In this document: piece by piece, positions 35,170 to 43,124 of the stretch
Layout of the letters: the number at the start of each line of letters is the position of its first letter
How positions within the stretch are numbered: the first letter of the stretch is position 1
Origin: Flavobacteriaceae bacterium PS02337
Lineage (GTDB): Bacteria > Bacteroidota > Bacteroidia > Flavobacteriales > Flavobacteriaceae
Direction: 5' to 3'
DNA: 64,000 nucleotides
Assembly (NCBI GenBank): GCA_029959285.1
Contig: JASCOE010000008.1
Location: 1-64,000 of the forward strand
Program-made: the position numbers and the translations under genes
The notes under the pieces: model-generated
What the model was told of the DNA's origin: nothing
Seen by the model: only the letters and a program-made list of their open reading frames with translations
The model's database searches: none

Positions 35170-35252
35170 AATAGGCTTTAAGCTGTAGGCTTTAGGCTTT
35201 TAAAATATGAATAATTTTTGCTTATAGCGTATAGCTTAAAGCTTAAAGCTAA
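35170..35252. repeat. AGGCTTTAAGCT-word palindrome
   Basis: The left arm repeats AGGCTTTAAGCTGTAGGCTT and the right arm returns AGCTTAAAGCTTAAAGCT around an AT-rich centre. It lies between the NtrC-like gene and the DEAD-like gene. Related words are seen nowhere else in the window. Confidence 0.7.
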
Positions 35253-35257
35253 AAAAA

Positions 35258-35917
35258 ATGAAACTAAAAAAAATAAACGAGAAATTACAAGACGCTTTAA
35301 TTGAAAATGGTTTAACAGAAGCAAATGCTTTGCAGTTGGAAACTTTTTCGACCATAAAAAGTGGTGCCGATTGTATCATTATTTCTCCAAATGGAAGTGG
35401 AAAAACAACAACGATTGTTTTAAATGTAATTCAGCAATTGGCTGGCCAAACTGAAGAATCGCCTCGTGCTTTGATTATTGTTGAAGACAAACCTAAAGTG
35501 TTGGAAATGGTCGAGCTTTTTGAGAAATATGGAAAATATACGAACTTAGAAGTTTACGGTGTAAATGAAAAAGGCGATATGGATTACGATAAAAACTACA
35601 TTTCAACTGGAATTGATGTTTTAATCGGAACGCCAACTAAACTAAATGATATGTTTAGTACAGCAGGTTACAATGTAAATCGACTAAAAATGCTGATTCT
35701 AGATGACGCAGATCCGATTTTGAAATTACGTCACGAAACAAAAATTATGCGTATTTCCGGAAGTATTGCAAAAACCCAACGTTTGATTTTTGCTGAAACG
35801 CTGACTGAACGTATTGAAATTTTGGCAGACAAAATGCTTGTTGAACCTTATTTGTTTGATATGGACGAAGAAGGTGAAGAACTTGATGAAGAAGATGACG
35901 ATATTGAAGAAGAATAA
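35258..35917 (+). CDS. DEAD-box-like protein, single RecA domain
   Basis: This 219-residue protein matches only the first RecA domain of a DEAD-box helicase. Q27 lies in a Q-motif position, the P-loop is SPNGSGKT (43-50), motif Ib has become GTPTKL (124-129), and the DEAD box reads DDAD (149-152). Motif III (SAT) reads AET (179-181). RecA domain 2 with motifs IV to VI is absent. An acidic tail (about 200-219) follows. It is not an obvious fragment, because the ORF ends cleanly and starts after a repeat. An unwinding activity is unlikely; it may be a remodelling or regulatory ATPase. Its role is unknown. Confidence 0.75.
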   Translation: MKLKKINEKLQDALIENGLTEANALQLETFSTIKSGADCIIISPNGSGKTTTIVLNVIQQLAGQTEESPRALIIVEDKPKVLEMVELFEKYGKYTNLEVYGVNEKGDMDYDKNYISTGIDVLIGTPTKLNDMFSTAGYNVNRLKMLILDDADPILKLRHETKIMRISGSIAKTQRLIFAETLTERIEILADKMLVEPYLFDMDEEGEELDEEDDDIEEE

Positions 35918-35918
35918 A

Positions 35919-35978
35919 TAGTCGCAGTTAGCAGTTTCAGTTTTCAGGTTTTGACTGATAACTGAGACTGAAAACTTA
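35919..35978. repeat. CAGT-word palindrome, copy 3
   Basis: AGTCGCAGTTAGCAGTTTCA on the left and TGATAACTGAGACTGAAAAC on the right invert with mismatches. It begins right after the DEAD-like stop. Confidence 0.7.
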
Positions 35979-35988
35979 ATGATAATAT

Positions 35989-36804
35989 ATGGAGATTTTA
36001 AAAACATTTAAATTTTTGGGAATTGTACTTTTTTGTTTTTTTCTGGTTATTTATGTTTTACTGATTTCCTATTTTTATTTCAATCAAGTTGAATTGGTTT
36101 TTCACGCTTCAAGACTTCCAAAAGATTTTAAATTTGATTACCAACAGAAATTTGAAGAGATAAATATTCCTTCATTTGATGGAAATAATCTCAACGGATT
36201 ATTATTTAAAGCAGAAAAATCTAAAGGGCTTGTTTTTTACCTTCATGGAAATGCTGGAACTCTTGAAACTTGGGGACAAATTGCAAAAATATATACTTCA
36301 TTAAACTACGATATTTTCATTTTAGATTATAGAAGTTTCGGGAAAAGTGAAGGCGAAATCGAAAATGAAGAACAATTAAGCAAAGACATTTCAATCGCTT
36401 ATAAAGACATTTCAAAAAGATATTCGAAAGATAAAATTATTATAGCAGGATATTCTATTGGTTCTGGTTTTGCAACAAAATTGGCATTAGAAAATAAACC
36501 AAAAGCATTAATTCTTCAAGCGCCATATTATAACTTTTTAGAATTATCTAGTTCTAAAGCGCCGTTTTTTCCTGATTTTATGAAAAAATTTAGTCTGGAA
36601 ACCAATCTTTATCTCCCGCAAATAAAGGCGCCGATTTATATTTTTCACGGAACAGACGATCAGTTAATTCCTTGTGAAAATTCGGTTAGGTTAAAAAAGC
36701 TTTTGAAATCTAATGCGTATTTTTATCCTTTGAAAAATCAAGGTCATATTGGCATAAATGAGAATGAAGATTTTCAAAAACAATTAAAAATAATATTAGA
36801 ATAA
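35989..36804 (+). CDS. Membrane-anchored alpha/beta hydrolase
   Basis: This 271-residue protein starts with a hydrophobic helix (about 10-30), which is likely an anchor. The hydrolase fold follows, with the oxyanion motif YLHGNAGT (84-91), the nucleophile S156 in GYSIGSG, an acid D223 or D224 in FHGTDDQLIP, and H253 in NQGHIG. It resembles the ABHD17/ABHD13 family of lipases and depalmitoylases (DUF-type BEM46). The substrate is unknown. It sits between two CAGT palindromes. Confidence 0.86.
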   Translation: MEILKTFKFLGIVLFCFFLVIYVLLISYFYFNQVELVFHASRLPKDFKFDYQQKFEEINIPSFDGNNLNGLLFKAEKSKGLVFYLHGNAGTLETWGQIAKIYTSLNYDIFILDYRSFGKSEGEIENEEQLSKDISIAYKDISKRYSKDKIIIAGYSIGSGFATKLALENKPKALILQAPYYNFLELSSSKAPFFPDFMKKFSLETNLYLPQIKAPIYIFHGTDDQLIPCENSVRLKKLLKSNAYFYPLKNQGHIGINENEDFQKQLKIILE

Positions 36805-36810
36805 AATATA

Positions 36811-36868
36811 AGCCTCAGTTACAGTTTTCAGTTTAATAATGAAGACTGTGACTGAGACTGAAAACTTA
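36811..36868. repeat. CAGT-word palindrome, copy 4
   Basis: CTCAGTTACAGTTTTCAG in the left arm is inverted as CTGTGACTGAGACTGAAAAC. It fills the gap between the hydrolase gene and the DUF2007-like gene. Confidence 0.75.
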
Positions 36869-36886
36869 ATAACAAAATAGATTATC

Positions 36887-37105
36887 ATGGGATTAATGAA
36901 AGTGTTTTCGGGAAGTGAAGTTTTAGCAATTGCTTTGCAAGAAAGATTAGAAGAAGCTGGAGTAGAAACAGTAAAAAAAGATAATATTCAATCGGCTCGT
37001 TTAGGAGGTTTTGGCGGAACAGATTTGGCAGTTGAAGTATTTATTCAGGAAACCGATTTTGCAAAGGCAAATCCAGTAATTGAAGAATTTCGAATGAGTC
37101 TTTAA
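36887..37105 (+). CDS. Small DUF2007-like protein
   Basis: This 72-residue protein starts GLMKVFSGSEVLAIALQERLEEAG and has the alternating pattern of DUF2007, a small ferredoxin-like fold thought to have a signalling role (annotated putative signal transducing protein). A second ATG at 36896 (MKVFSG) is an equally possible start. There is no signal peptide. It sits between two CAGT palindromes and before the HAD gene on the same strand. Function is unknown. Confidence 0.68.
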   Translation: MGLMKVFSGSEVLAIALQERLEEAGVETVKKDNIQSARLGGFGGTDLAVEVFIQETDFAKANPVIEEFRMSL

Positions 37106-37110
37106 AAGTT

Positions 37111-37177
37111 TTTAGTTTTCAGTCGCAGTTTTCAGTCTTTGCTGAGACTGCGACTGAAAACTGCGACTGAAAACTAA
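37111..37177. repeat. CAGT-word palindrome, copy 5
   Basis: GTTTTCAGTCGCAGTTTTCA in the left arm and GACTGCGACTGAAAACTGCG in the right arm. It is the most regular member: one 12-base word repeated and inverted. Confidence 0.8.
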
Positions 37178-37182
37178 AAAAA

Positions 37183-37983
37183 ATGCAATACAAAATGATA
37201 GTGCTCGACATGGATGATACCTTGTTGACAGACGACCATAAAATATCAGAGTTAAATAAAAAAGTGATACTTGAAGCGCAGGCAAAAGGTGTTGTTGTTT
37301 TGGCTTCTGGAAGACCAACAACTGCAATGACCGCTTATGCGAAAGAACTTCAAATGGATTTAAACGATTCGTATATGATTTCGTTTAATGGAGCAATAAT
37401 TAGTCGCGTAAAAGACGATTTGATTTTGTTTGAACAGAAATTAACGGTTGAACAAATTCACGCGTTATACGATTATAGTGTTGAAAAAAACACACACATT
37501 ATTACGTATTTGGATAATGAAATAATCAGCGAAACCGATTCTGAATATATTGAGATTGAAAAAGATATCACTAAAATGGTGCATCATAAAGTTTCTAGTT
37601 TCAAAGAATATGTAGATCGTCCAGCGGTAAAATGTATTTTATTGCAAGATCCTGCATATTTAAAAACGGTTGAAAAAGATTTAATAGAAGCAATGCCGCA
37701 TTTGAGCGTTTCAACTTCTAAGCCTTTTTTCTTAGAAGTAGCACAATTAGGAATTGATAAAGCGGCAAGTTTGAAACTTTTAGCAGAAAAGCTAGGAATT
37801 CTTCAAAGTGAAATTATCGCTGTAGGAAACGCAGGAAATGATTTAACTATGATTGAATATGCAGGTTTAGGAGTTTGGGTCGACAATGTAACGCCTGAAT
37901 TACGTGATAAAGCCGATTTAATTGTAGCTTCAAATAATAATGACGGAGTTGCTGAGGTGATTACCCGTTATATTTTAAATTAA
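37183..37983 (+). CDS. Cof-type HAD-IIB phosphatase
   Basis: This 266-residue sugar-phosphate-type phosphatase has motif I DMDDTL (nucleophile Asp near residue 9), motif II ASGRP (about 43-47), and motif III/IV around NAGNDLTMIEYAG (about 223-235). The central cap region (about 85-190) is the type IIB cap. Family members act on phosphorylated sugars, nucleotides or pyridoxal phosphate; the natural substrate is not fixed. It follows the DUF2007-like gene and precedes a GNAT gene by 6 bases, so the three are probably one transcript. Confidence 0.9.
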   Translation: MQYKMIVLDMDDTLLTDDHKISELNKKVILEAQAKGVVVLASGRPTTAMTAYAKELQMDLNDSYMISFNGAIISRVKDDLILFEQKLTVEQIHALYDYSVEKNTHIITYLDNEIISETDSEYIEIEKDITKMVHHKVSSFKEYVDRPAVKCILLQDPAYLKTVEKDLIEAMPHLSVSTSKPFFLEVAQLGIDKAASLKLLAEKLGILQSEIIAVGNAGNDLTMIEYAGLGVWVDNVTPELRDKADLIVASNNNDGVAEVITRYILN

Positions 37984-37989
37984 AAAAAG

Positions 37990-38520
37990 ATGAAAAATCC
38001 AATTGAAACAGAACGTTTGATTTTAAGAGAGTTTGAACTTTCTGATGCCGATGGAATGTTCGAATTGGATTCAAATCCAAACGTGCATTTGTTTGTGGGC
38101 AACAGACCTGTAAAACATATTGAGGAAAGTATTGACTATATTAAAATTGTTCAGAAACAATATGCAGCTTTTGGCATTGGCCGCTGGGCTGTTGTTTTGA
38201 AAGAAACAAACGAATTTATTGGTTGGTCTGGAATAAAATATATCACTGACGAGATCAATAATCATAAAAACTTTTACGAAATAGGCTATCGTTTTATCGA
38301 AAAGCACTGGGGAAAAGGATATGCTTCTGAAGCTGGAAAAGCCTTTGTTGATTATGCTTTTAATGAAATGAAAGTAGAAAAATTGTATGCTTACGCAGAT
38401 GCAGGAAACGAGAATTCTAGAAAAGTGCTAGAAAAACTAGGTTTTCATTTTGTGAATTCTTTCGAATACAATGAAGAATTAGAAGTTTGGTATGAACTTA
38501 AGAATCCAAACTTAATATAA
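37990..38520 (+). CDS. GNAT family N-acetyltransferase (RimJ/RimL-like)
   Basis: This 176-residue acetyltransferase opens with IETERLILREFELSDADGM, typical of the RimJ/RimL branch. The acetyl-CoA region is about HWGKGYASEAGKAFVDYA (about 104-121) and the late signature reads NENSRKVLEKLGFHF (about 139-153). The target may be protein N-termini or small amines; it cannot be read. It begins 6 bases after the HAD gene. Confidence 0.87.
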   Translation: MKNPIETERLILREFELSDADGMFELDSNPNVHLFVGNRPVKHIEESIDYIKIVQKQYAAFGIGRWAVVLKETNEFIGWSGIKYITDEINNHKNFYEIGYRFIEKHWGKGYASEAGKAFVDYAFNEMKVEKLYAYADAGNENSRKVLEKLGFHFVNSFEYNEELEVWYELKNPNLI

Positions 38521-38527
38521 AAAACGA

Positions 38528-38571
38528 ATTCCAAATCTTTACATACTTAAAAGTCAGTAAAGATTTGGAAT
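38528..38571 (-). terminator. Hairpin ending the secreted protein gene
   Basis: A perfect 15-base stem (ATTCCAAATCTTTAC / GTAAAGATTTGGAAT) with a modest T-run on the minus strand. It lies between two converging genes. Confidence 0.6.
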
Positions 38572-38598
38572 CAATTAAAGAAGAATATCTCTAAAATA

Positions 38599-39117
38599 TT
38601 ATTTTTTAGCTACAGAAACAAAATATTTATTTCCATCACCCATTGTTAATTTTACACGTTCGTCGCAAAGATCGATTGCAAAATTAGCACTTTCGTAACA
38701 GCTGCAAGTTGTGTTTTTGTCTTTAGACATTTCTGTTTTACAGTTATTGTTTTTAAAAGTGGTTAATTGTGGTGTGTATAAACTAACTAAATCTGTAGAA
38801 GCAGTAACCAAAGAAATGATACTTGCCGAATTATTATTCGTAATTCTGTATACAATTCTATCAGTATAGTTTACTTCGTTTACAGTTACTTTACGAATAT
38901 AAGTATAAGCAGTAGATCCTTCACCAGGTTCTTTAACTTCAAACTTAAACCCAACTGCACGAATAGCAACATCAAATTGCTGTTGTGAGTTAAAGCTTGC
39001 CCAAGTCGTTAATGTACTAATAGTAGGAAATGGATTTGCAGCTGGTGCATTAGTTTGCGCTTGCGAACTAAATAGGGTTAAGAACATCAAGCAGATCGTG
39101 GGTAAAAATGCTTTCAT
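38599..39117 (-). CDS. Secreted protein of unknown function
   Basis: I do not recognise a family. The 172 residues begin with a clean signal peptide (about 1-19, MKAFLP... SSQAQ). The mature part is beta-rich with Asn and Thr rich strands, and has four cysteines near the C-terminus (CKTEMSK, TCSCYES, LCDERV), perhaps forming disulfides. The frame is open further upstream (to 39219), but those residues lack a signal and contain a long basic stretch, so the internal ATG at 39117 is used. A 380-base gene-free region precedes the next gene. Confidence 0.65.
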   Translation of the reverse strand: MKAFLPTICLMFLTLFSSQAQTNAPAANPFPTISTLTTWASFNSQQQFDVAIRAVGFKFEVKEPGEGSTAYTYIRKVTVNEVNYTDRIVYRITNNNSASIISLVTASTDLVSLYTPQLTTFKNNNCKTEMSKDKNTTCSCYESANFAIDLCDERVKLTMGDGNKYFVSVAKK

Positions 39118-39351
39118 AAAGCGTGGTATTTGTAATTTAATTTTGCCTACTCTCTTTGGTTTTCGGCTTTCCCATTTCATTTTGTAACACAAAACAACAA
39201 CATAACGATTAAAATTCAAAATTGTTATGACCGAATTATTATTAAATTAATTAAAGCTACCTAAAATTCTTAAATAACAATTTATTTTACCAAAGTTTCA
39301 TAACAAAAGTAAATGTAAGAAATTTTGAATTTAAAAATCATAAAAATGTAC

Positions 39352-39380
39352 TTAATCGATAAAAAATGCGTTTAATCGAT
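39352..39380. promoter_or_regulatory. Direct repeats TTAATCGAT, possible operator
   Basis: TTAATCGAT occurs at 39352-39360 and at 39372-39380, two helix turns apart, in a gene-free AT-rich stretch. A second pair of repeats, TGTTTTTAATAT, lies at 39433-39444 and 39466-39477, three turns apart. These spacings suit binding by a dimeric regulator, upstream of the secreted protein and mtaB. The regulator is unknown. Confidence 0.35.
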
Positions 39381-39531
39381 TATTTTGTCATTTTATTCCT
39401 ATTGAAATGTTAAAAAACGACATTAAAGAATGTGTTTTTAATATATAATTGAAAGCAAAAAAATATGTTTTTAATATTTTAGAATTTACATTGGTGCAAA
39501 ATATTGATTGGAAGTAAATTAATCGCTTTCT

Positions 39532-39557
39532 TTTGATGAATATTGTTTGTAAATTTG
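39532..39557 (+). promoter_or_regulatory. Candidate promoter of mtaB
   Basis: TAAATTTG at 39550-39557 is a perfect TAnnTTTG. A TTTG at 39532-39535 might be the -33 box, but the 14-base gap is shorter than usual. The ATG of mtaB is 47 bases on. Confidence 0.45.
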
Positions 39558-39603
39558 CAACCTTAAATTTTTTGACAACGATTTCATTAATTTAAGATAG
39601 ATT

Positions 39604-40938
39604 ATGGAAAATAGAAAGAAAGTTGCCTTTTATACGCTGGGTTGTAAACTGAATTTTTCAGAGACTTCTACAATTGCCAGAAATTTTAATGACGAAGGTT
39701 TTGACCGCGTCGATTTTGAAGAAATAGCAGATATTTATGTCATCAATACTTGCTCTGTAACAGAAAATGCAGATAAGCAGTTTAAGCAAGTAGTAAAAAA
39801 AGCAATGAAGCTGAACGAAAAAGCTTTTGTTGCCGCTGTTGGCTGTTATGCACAATTAAAACCAGAAGAATTGGCGGCTGTAGATGGTGTTGATTTGGTT
39901 TTGGGAGCAACAGAAAAATTCAAAATTACCGACTATATCCATGATTTAAGCAAAAATGATATGGGTGAAGTACACTCATGCGAAATTGCCGAAGCCGATT
40001 TTTACGTTGGAAGTTATTCTATTGGAGATCGCACGAGAGCATTCTTAAAAGTTCAAGACGGTTGCGATTATAAATGTACGTATTGTACAATTCCGTTAGC
40101 AAGAGGAATTTCTAGAAGTGATGCTTTAGAAAATGTATTAAAAAATGCCAAAGAAATTTCGGCTCAAAATATCCGTGAAATTGTTTTAACGGGTGTAAAT
40201 ATTGGTGATTACGGAAAAGGCGAATTCGGAAATAAAAAACACGAACATACTTTTCTAGATTTAGTTCAGGCTTTAGATAAAGTAGAAGGAATTGAACGTT
40301 TAAGAATTTCTTCAATCGAACCGAATTTATTGAAAAACGAAACAATCGAATTCGTTTCTAAAAGCCGCACTTTTGTGCCGCATTTTCATATTCCGTTACA
40401 ATCAGGAAGCAATGATATTTTGAAATTAATGAAACGTCGTTATTTACGTGAAGTGTATATAGATCGTGTAAACAAAATTCGCGAAGTAATGCCTCACGCT
40501 TGTATTGGTGTCGACGTAATTGTTGGCTTTCCAGGAGAAACAGACGAACACTTTTTAGAAACCTATCATTTCTTAAATGATTTAGATATTTCGTATTTGC
40601 ACGTTTTTACATACTCAGAAAGAGATAATACAGAAGCTGCTGATATGGAAGGTGTTGTTCCTTCGAATGTAAGAGCAAAAAGAAGTAAAATGTTAAGAGG
40701 TTTATCAGTTAAAAAACGTCGTGCTTTTTACGAAAGTCAATTGGGAACAAATAGAACAGTTCTTTTTGAAAGTGAAAATAAAGAAGGCTATATTCACGGG
40801 TTTACAGAGAATTACGTAAAAGTAAAAACACCTTGGAATCCTGAATTGGTAAATACTTTACAAGAAATAAACCTAACAAAAATCGATGAAGACGGAAGTG
40901 TTCGTTTAGAGTTTTTGAATAAATTGGTAGACGCTTAA
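39604..40938 (+). CDS. mtaB: tRNA t6A37 methylthiotransferase MtaB
   Basis: This radical-SAM enzyme adds a methylthio group to N6-threonylcarbamoyl-A37 of tRNAs that read ANN codons. It has 444 residues: an N-terminal MTTase domain that ends in a second Fe-S cluster (three cysteines, including those in LGCKLNFSE near 13-21 and near 50 and 81), the radical-SAM motif CDYKCTYC (about 156-163), and a C-terminal TRAM domain (about 375-440). The C-K-L-N signature separates MtaB from MiaB and RimO. It is monocistronic. Confidence 0.94.
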   Translation: MENRKKVAFYTLGCKLNFSETSTIARNFNDEGFDRVDFEEIADIYVINTCSVTENADKQFKQVVKKAMKLNEKAFVAAVGCYAQLKPEELAAVDGVDLVLGATEKFKITDYIHDLSKNDMGEVHSCEIAEADFYVGSYSIGDRTRAFLKVQDGCDYKCTYCTIPLARGISRSDALENVLKNAKEISAQNIREIVLTGVNIGDYGKGEFGNKKHEHTFLDLVQALDKVEGIERLRISSIEPNLLKNETIEFVSKSRTFVPHFHIPLQSGSNDILKLMKRRYLREVYIDRVNKIREVMPHACIGVDVIVGFPGETDEHFLETYHFLNDLDISYLHVFTYSERDNTEAADMEGVVPSNVRAKRSKMLRGLSVKKRRAFYESQLGTNRTVLFESENKEGYIHGFTENYVKVKTPWNPELVNTLQEINLTKIDEDGSVRLEFLNKLVDA

Positions 40939-40950
40939 ACGTAAAGTTTG

Positions 40951-41048
40951 TCATTCCGAGGAACGAGGAATCTCACTCGAAACTCTACAAGGATTGGCAA
41001 TTATAGCATACGGAATTACTAGTGTGATTCCTCGTTCCTCGGAATGAC
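40951..41048. repeat. TCATTCCGAGGAACGAGG palindrome
   Basis: The left arm TCATTCCGAGGAACGAGGAA is inverted as TTCCTCGTTCCTCGGAATGA on the right across a 47-base centre. It sits between mtaB and the converging gene. The arms are near-perfect over 26 bases. Confidence 0.85.
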
Positions 41049-41055
41049 AAAAAAT

Positions 41056-41088
41056 AAAAAAGCCCTTTTATTAAAAAGGGCTTTTTTA
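41056..41088. terminator. Bidirectional terminator
   Basis: A stem of AAAAAGCCCTTTT / AAAAGGGCTTTTT with tails on both sides, between mtaB and the 168-residue gene, which converge here. Confidence 0.88.
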
Positions 41089-41100
41089 TTTTTTTAATAA

Positions 41101-41607
41101 TTATTTATTCTCAGAAACCACTAATTTCAAAGAATTAATATAATCAGTATCAAATTCAATAACTCGAATTTTTTCTGGATTAAAAGCTAATTCTCCTCCA
41201 AATTGACCGCGTGTATCTAAAAAATCGATTGTCAATTCTTCGTTATTCAATTCTATTAATTTACCTAAATAAGCAGATTTTGATGATTTTTTAGCAATTT
41301 GAAAAATGCCATATTTCTCCGAAATAAATTTAATGATTGATGCTAAATCTTTAATCGGAATTATGTCCTCAGAATTTATTTTCAAACCTTTCATTCGAAT
41401 TACTTTTTCTGTAAAAGCCAAATCGTGGTCACGGTTTACCGCTTCAATATTTTTATTTCGTAGAATAACAAAACCATCTAAAACAAAATCTACAGGATTA
41501 TTTCGAAGTAAAATCCATTCATCAGAATAATCGATTAGAAAACCAGAGAAAACCTGTTTTTTATCTTGAAATTCTATTTCGACCAATTGTCTTAAATATT
41601 GTTCCAT
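41101..41607 (-). CDS. Conserved hypothetical protein with two Sm-like barrel halves
   Basis: The 168-residue protein has no family I can name. There is no signal peptide and no membrane helix. Two similar beta-rich segments stand out: VFSGFLIDYSDEWILLR with DGFVILRN (about 20-60) and YLGKLIELNNEELTIDFLD (about 113-131). Both have the spacing of Sm/SH3-like barrels, which is a guess from strand pattern only. An RNA or protein binding role would fit. It ends at the shared terminator. Confidence 0.55.
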   Translation of the reverse strand: MEQYLRQLVEIEFQDKKQVFSGFLIDYSDEWILLRNNPVDFVLDGFVILRNKNIEAVNRDHDLAFTEKVIRMKGLKINSEDIIPIKDLASIIKFISEKYGIFQIAKKSSKSAYLGKLIELNNEELTIDFLDTRGQFGGELAFNPEKIRVIEFDTDYINSLKLVVSENK

Positions 41608-41654
41608 ATTTATGTTTTTTGTTGATATAACTTTGACAAAGTTTCTAAAGACGT

Positions 41655-42371
41655 TTAAGGATTAGTAGACCAAATACTGCTGTTTTTAATAAAGACTCTT
41701 CGGTTTAGTTTTAATTGCGCAATAATCAAATCTGCCATATCTTCAGACTGCATTACTTTTTCTGGGTTTCCGTCAGTTAAGTTTAAGTCTTTTGCCATAT
41801 CTGTTGCAACTGTACTTGGCGTTAAAGCCGTAACACGAATATTATGTTTTCTCATTTCCTGCATCAAAGAATCGGTTAAACCTAAAACAGCAAATTTTGA
41901 GGCGCTGTAAGCACTTGTCAACGCATTTCCGTTTAAACCAGCAGTTGAAGAAATATTGATAATATCTCCAGTTTGTCTTTCGATCATATTTGGGATAATG
42001 GCACGCGTCGTGTAATACGTTCCCATTAAGTTCACCTGAATAATTCTTTCCCAAGCTTCTGGTTCTAATTCTAAGAATTTTCCAAAAGAAGCAATTCCTG
42101 CGCTATTGATTAAAATATCAATACTTTTAAATTCGGCTAAAGCTTTTTCTGCAGCAGCATTTATCGAATTAATATCGGCAACATCAGCAGACAAAGCCAA
42201 AGTTTTTACGCCAAATTTAGCAGTTTCTTGAGCCAGTTGATCAATATCGTTTTGAGTTCTAGAAACTAAAATAAGATTTACACCTTCTTTTGCTAAAGCA
42301 ATTGCCACAGCTTTTCCAATTCCTTTTCCTGCGCCTGTAATAAAGGCATTTTTATTTTTTAAGTCGGTCAT
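41655..42371 (-). CDS. SDR oxidoreductase (ketoacyl reductase-like)
   Basis: This short-chain dehydrogenase has 238 residues. It has the cofactor loop [10 protein letters not shown] (about 12-21), NSAGIA (about 88-93), the catalytic S/Y/K set with YSASK (about 154-158), and a conserved Asp-containing second turn (LSADVAD). It resembles FabG-like and sepiapterin-reductase-like members. The substrate is unknown. A leading-strand hairpin lies upstream of it (42394-42449). Confidence 0.85.
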   Translation of the reverse strand: MTDLKNKNAFITGAGKGIGKAVAIALAKEGVNLILVSRTQNDIDQLAQETAKFGVKTLALSADVADINSINAAAEKALAEFKSIDILINSAGIASFGKFLELEPEAWERIIQVNLMGTYYTTRAIIPNMIERQTGDIINISSTAGLNGNALTSAYSASKFAVLGLTDSLMQEMRKHNIRVTALTPSTVATDMAKDLNLTDGNPEKVMQSEDMADLIIAQLKLNRRVFIKNSSIWSTNP

Positions 42372-42393
42372 GATTGTAATTTTAGAAATGCAG

Positions 42394-42449
42394 AAAGCAT
42401 CATTTTAAGTCTTACAAAAATAAGCTTTTGCAAACTAAAATGATGCTTT
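42394..42449 (-). terminator. Hairpin after the LURP-type gene
   Basis: The arms AAAGCATCATTTTA and TAAAATGATGCTTT pair perfectly with a 28-base loop. The tail on the minus strand is not a clear T-run, so it may terminate weakly or do something else. Confidence 0.45.
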
Positions 42450-42485
42450 AAAATATATTCTTAATCTAAGTTTAACAACTTTTGA

Positions 42486-43073
42486 TTATTCTTTCAGAAC
42501 CATGTCAATACACATTACGGCTCCTAAAATCAATTGTCTCAACGGACTATCAGCAGCTACTGTATCTTCAATTTGAAGTACATAATTGTCTGCACTTGTG
42601 AAAAATTCTTTTCCTAATCCAGCCCATTTCTTGCTTACTTGTGCCAATTGTCTGTTTTCGTGCGAGAATTTAAAATCCCAGCCAGTCCATTTTCCTTGTA
42701 ACGTTGCAACAGGTCTTTCATTTTTATCCAAAATATCAAACTTTCCCCCAATTGAAAAGAATTTTTGTTTGAATGTTCCAACCAAACGATCTTTTTCGTC
42801 TAAAACTTCAACCGTTGATCTGAATATAGCAACGCCTCTTCTTACGGTTATTAATTTTTCGCCTGAAGCAGTTGTAATTTCAACATTAAATGGAGTCGCT
42901 CTTTTATAATCGGTAAAGCGAAGTATTTTAGTGAAAAAACCAAGATTGTTTTCTCGGCAATTCATAATAATTTGATTGTTTTCGGGATTGTAAATATCAT
43001 AATTATTTGAAGCTTTAAACATTCCAACATGTTCTTTTACTAAAAATAGATTTTGGCTTAAAATGGGATTCAT
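42486..43073 (-). CDS. LURP-one/scramblase-like protein
   Basis: The 195-residue protein has the tubby-like barrel fold of the LURP-one-related and phospholipid scramblase superfamily. The pattern is repeated strands such as IMNCRENNLGFF, VEITTASGEKL, RRGVAIFRSTVEVLDEKD and ARATLQGKW, ending with a C-terminal helix near 180-195. In this family the last helix can associate with membrane. The function in bacteria is unknown. It is on the minus strand, just after the vWA gene. Confidence 0.75.
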   Translation of the reverse strand: MNPILSQNLFLVKEHVGMFKASNNYDIYNPENNQIIMNCRENNLGFFTKILRFTDYKRATPFNVEITTASGEKLITVRRGVAIFRSTVEVLDEKDRLVGTFKQKFFSIGGKFDILDKNERPVATLQGKWTGWDFKFSHENRQLAQVSKKWAGLGKEFFTSADNYVLQIEDTVAADSPLRQLILGAVMCIDMVLKE

Positions 43074-43124
43074 ACGAGTGTAAAATTAATATTTGAATAA
43101 AGTTCAAATGTAATACAATATTTA

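Noticed and set aside
39118-39219. Longer N-terminus for the secreted protein
   Set aside because: The extra residues are basic and precede a complete signal peptide, so the internal ATG is the better start.
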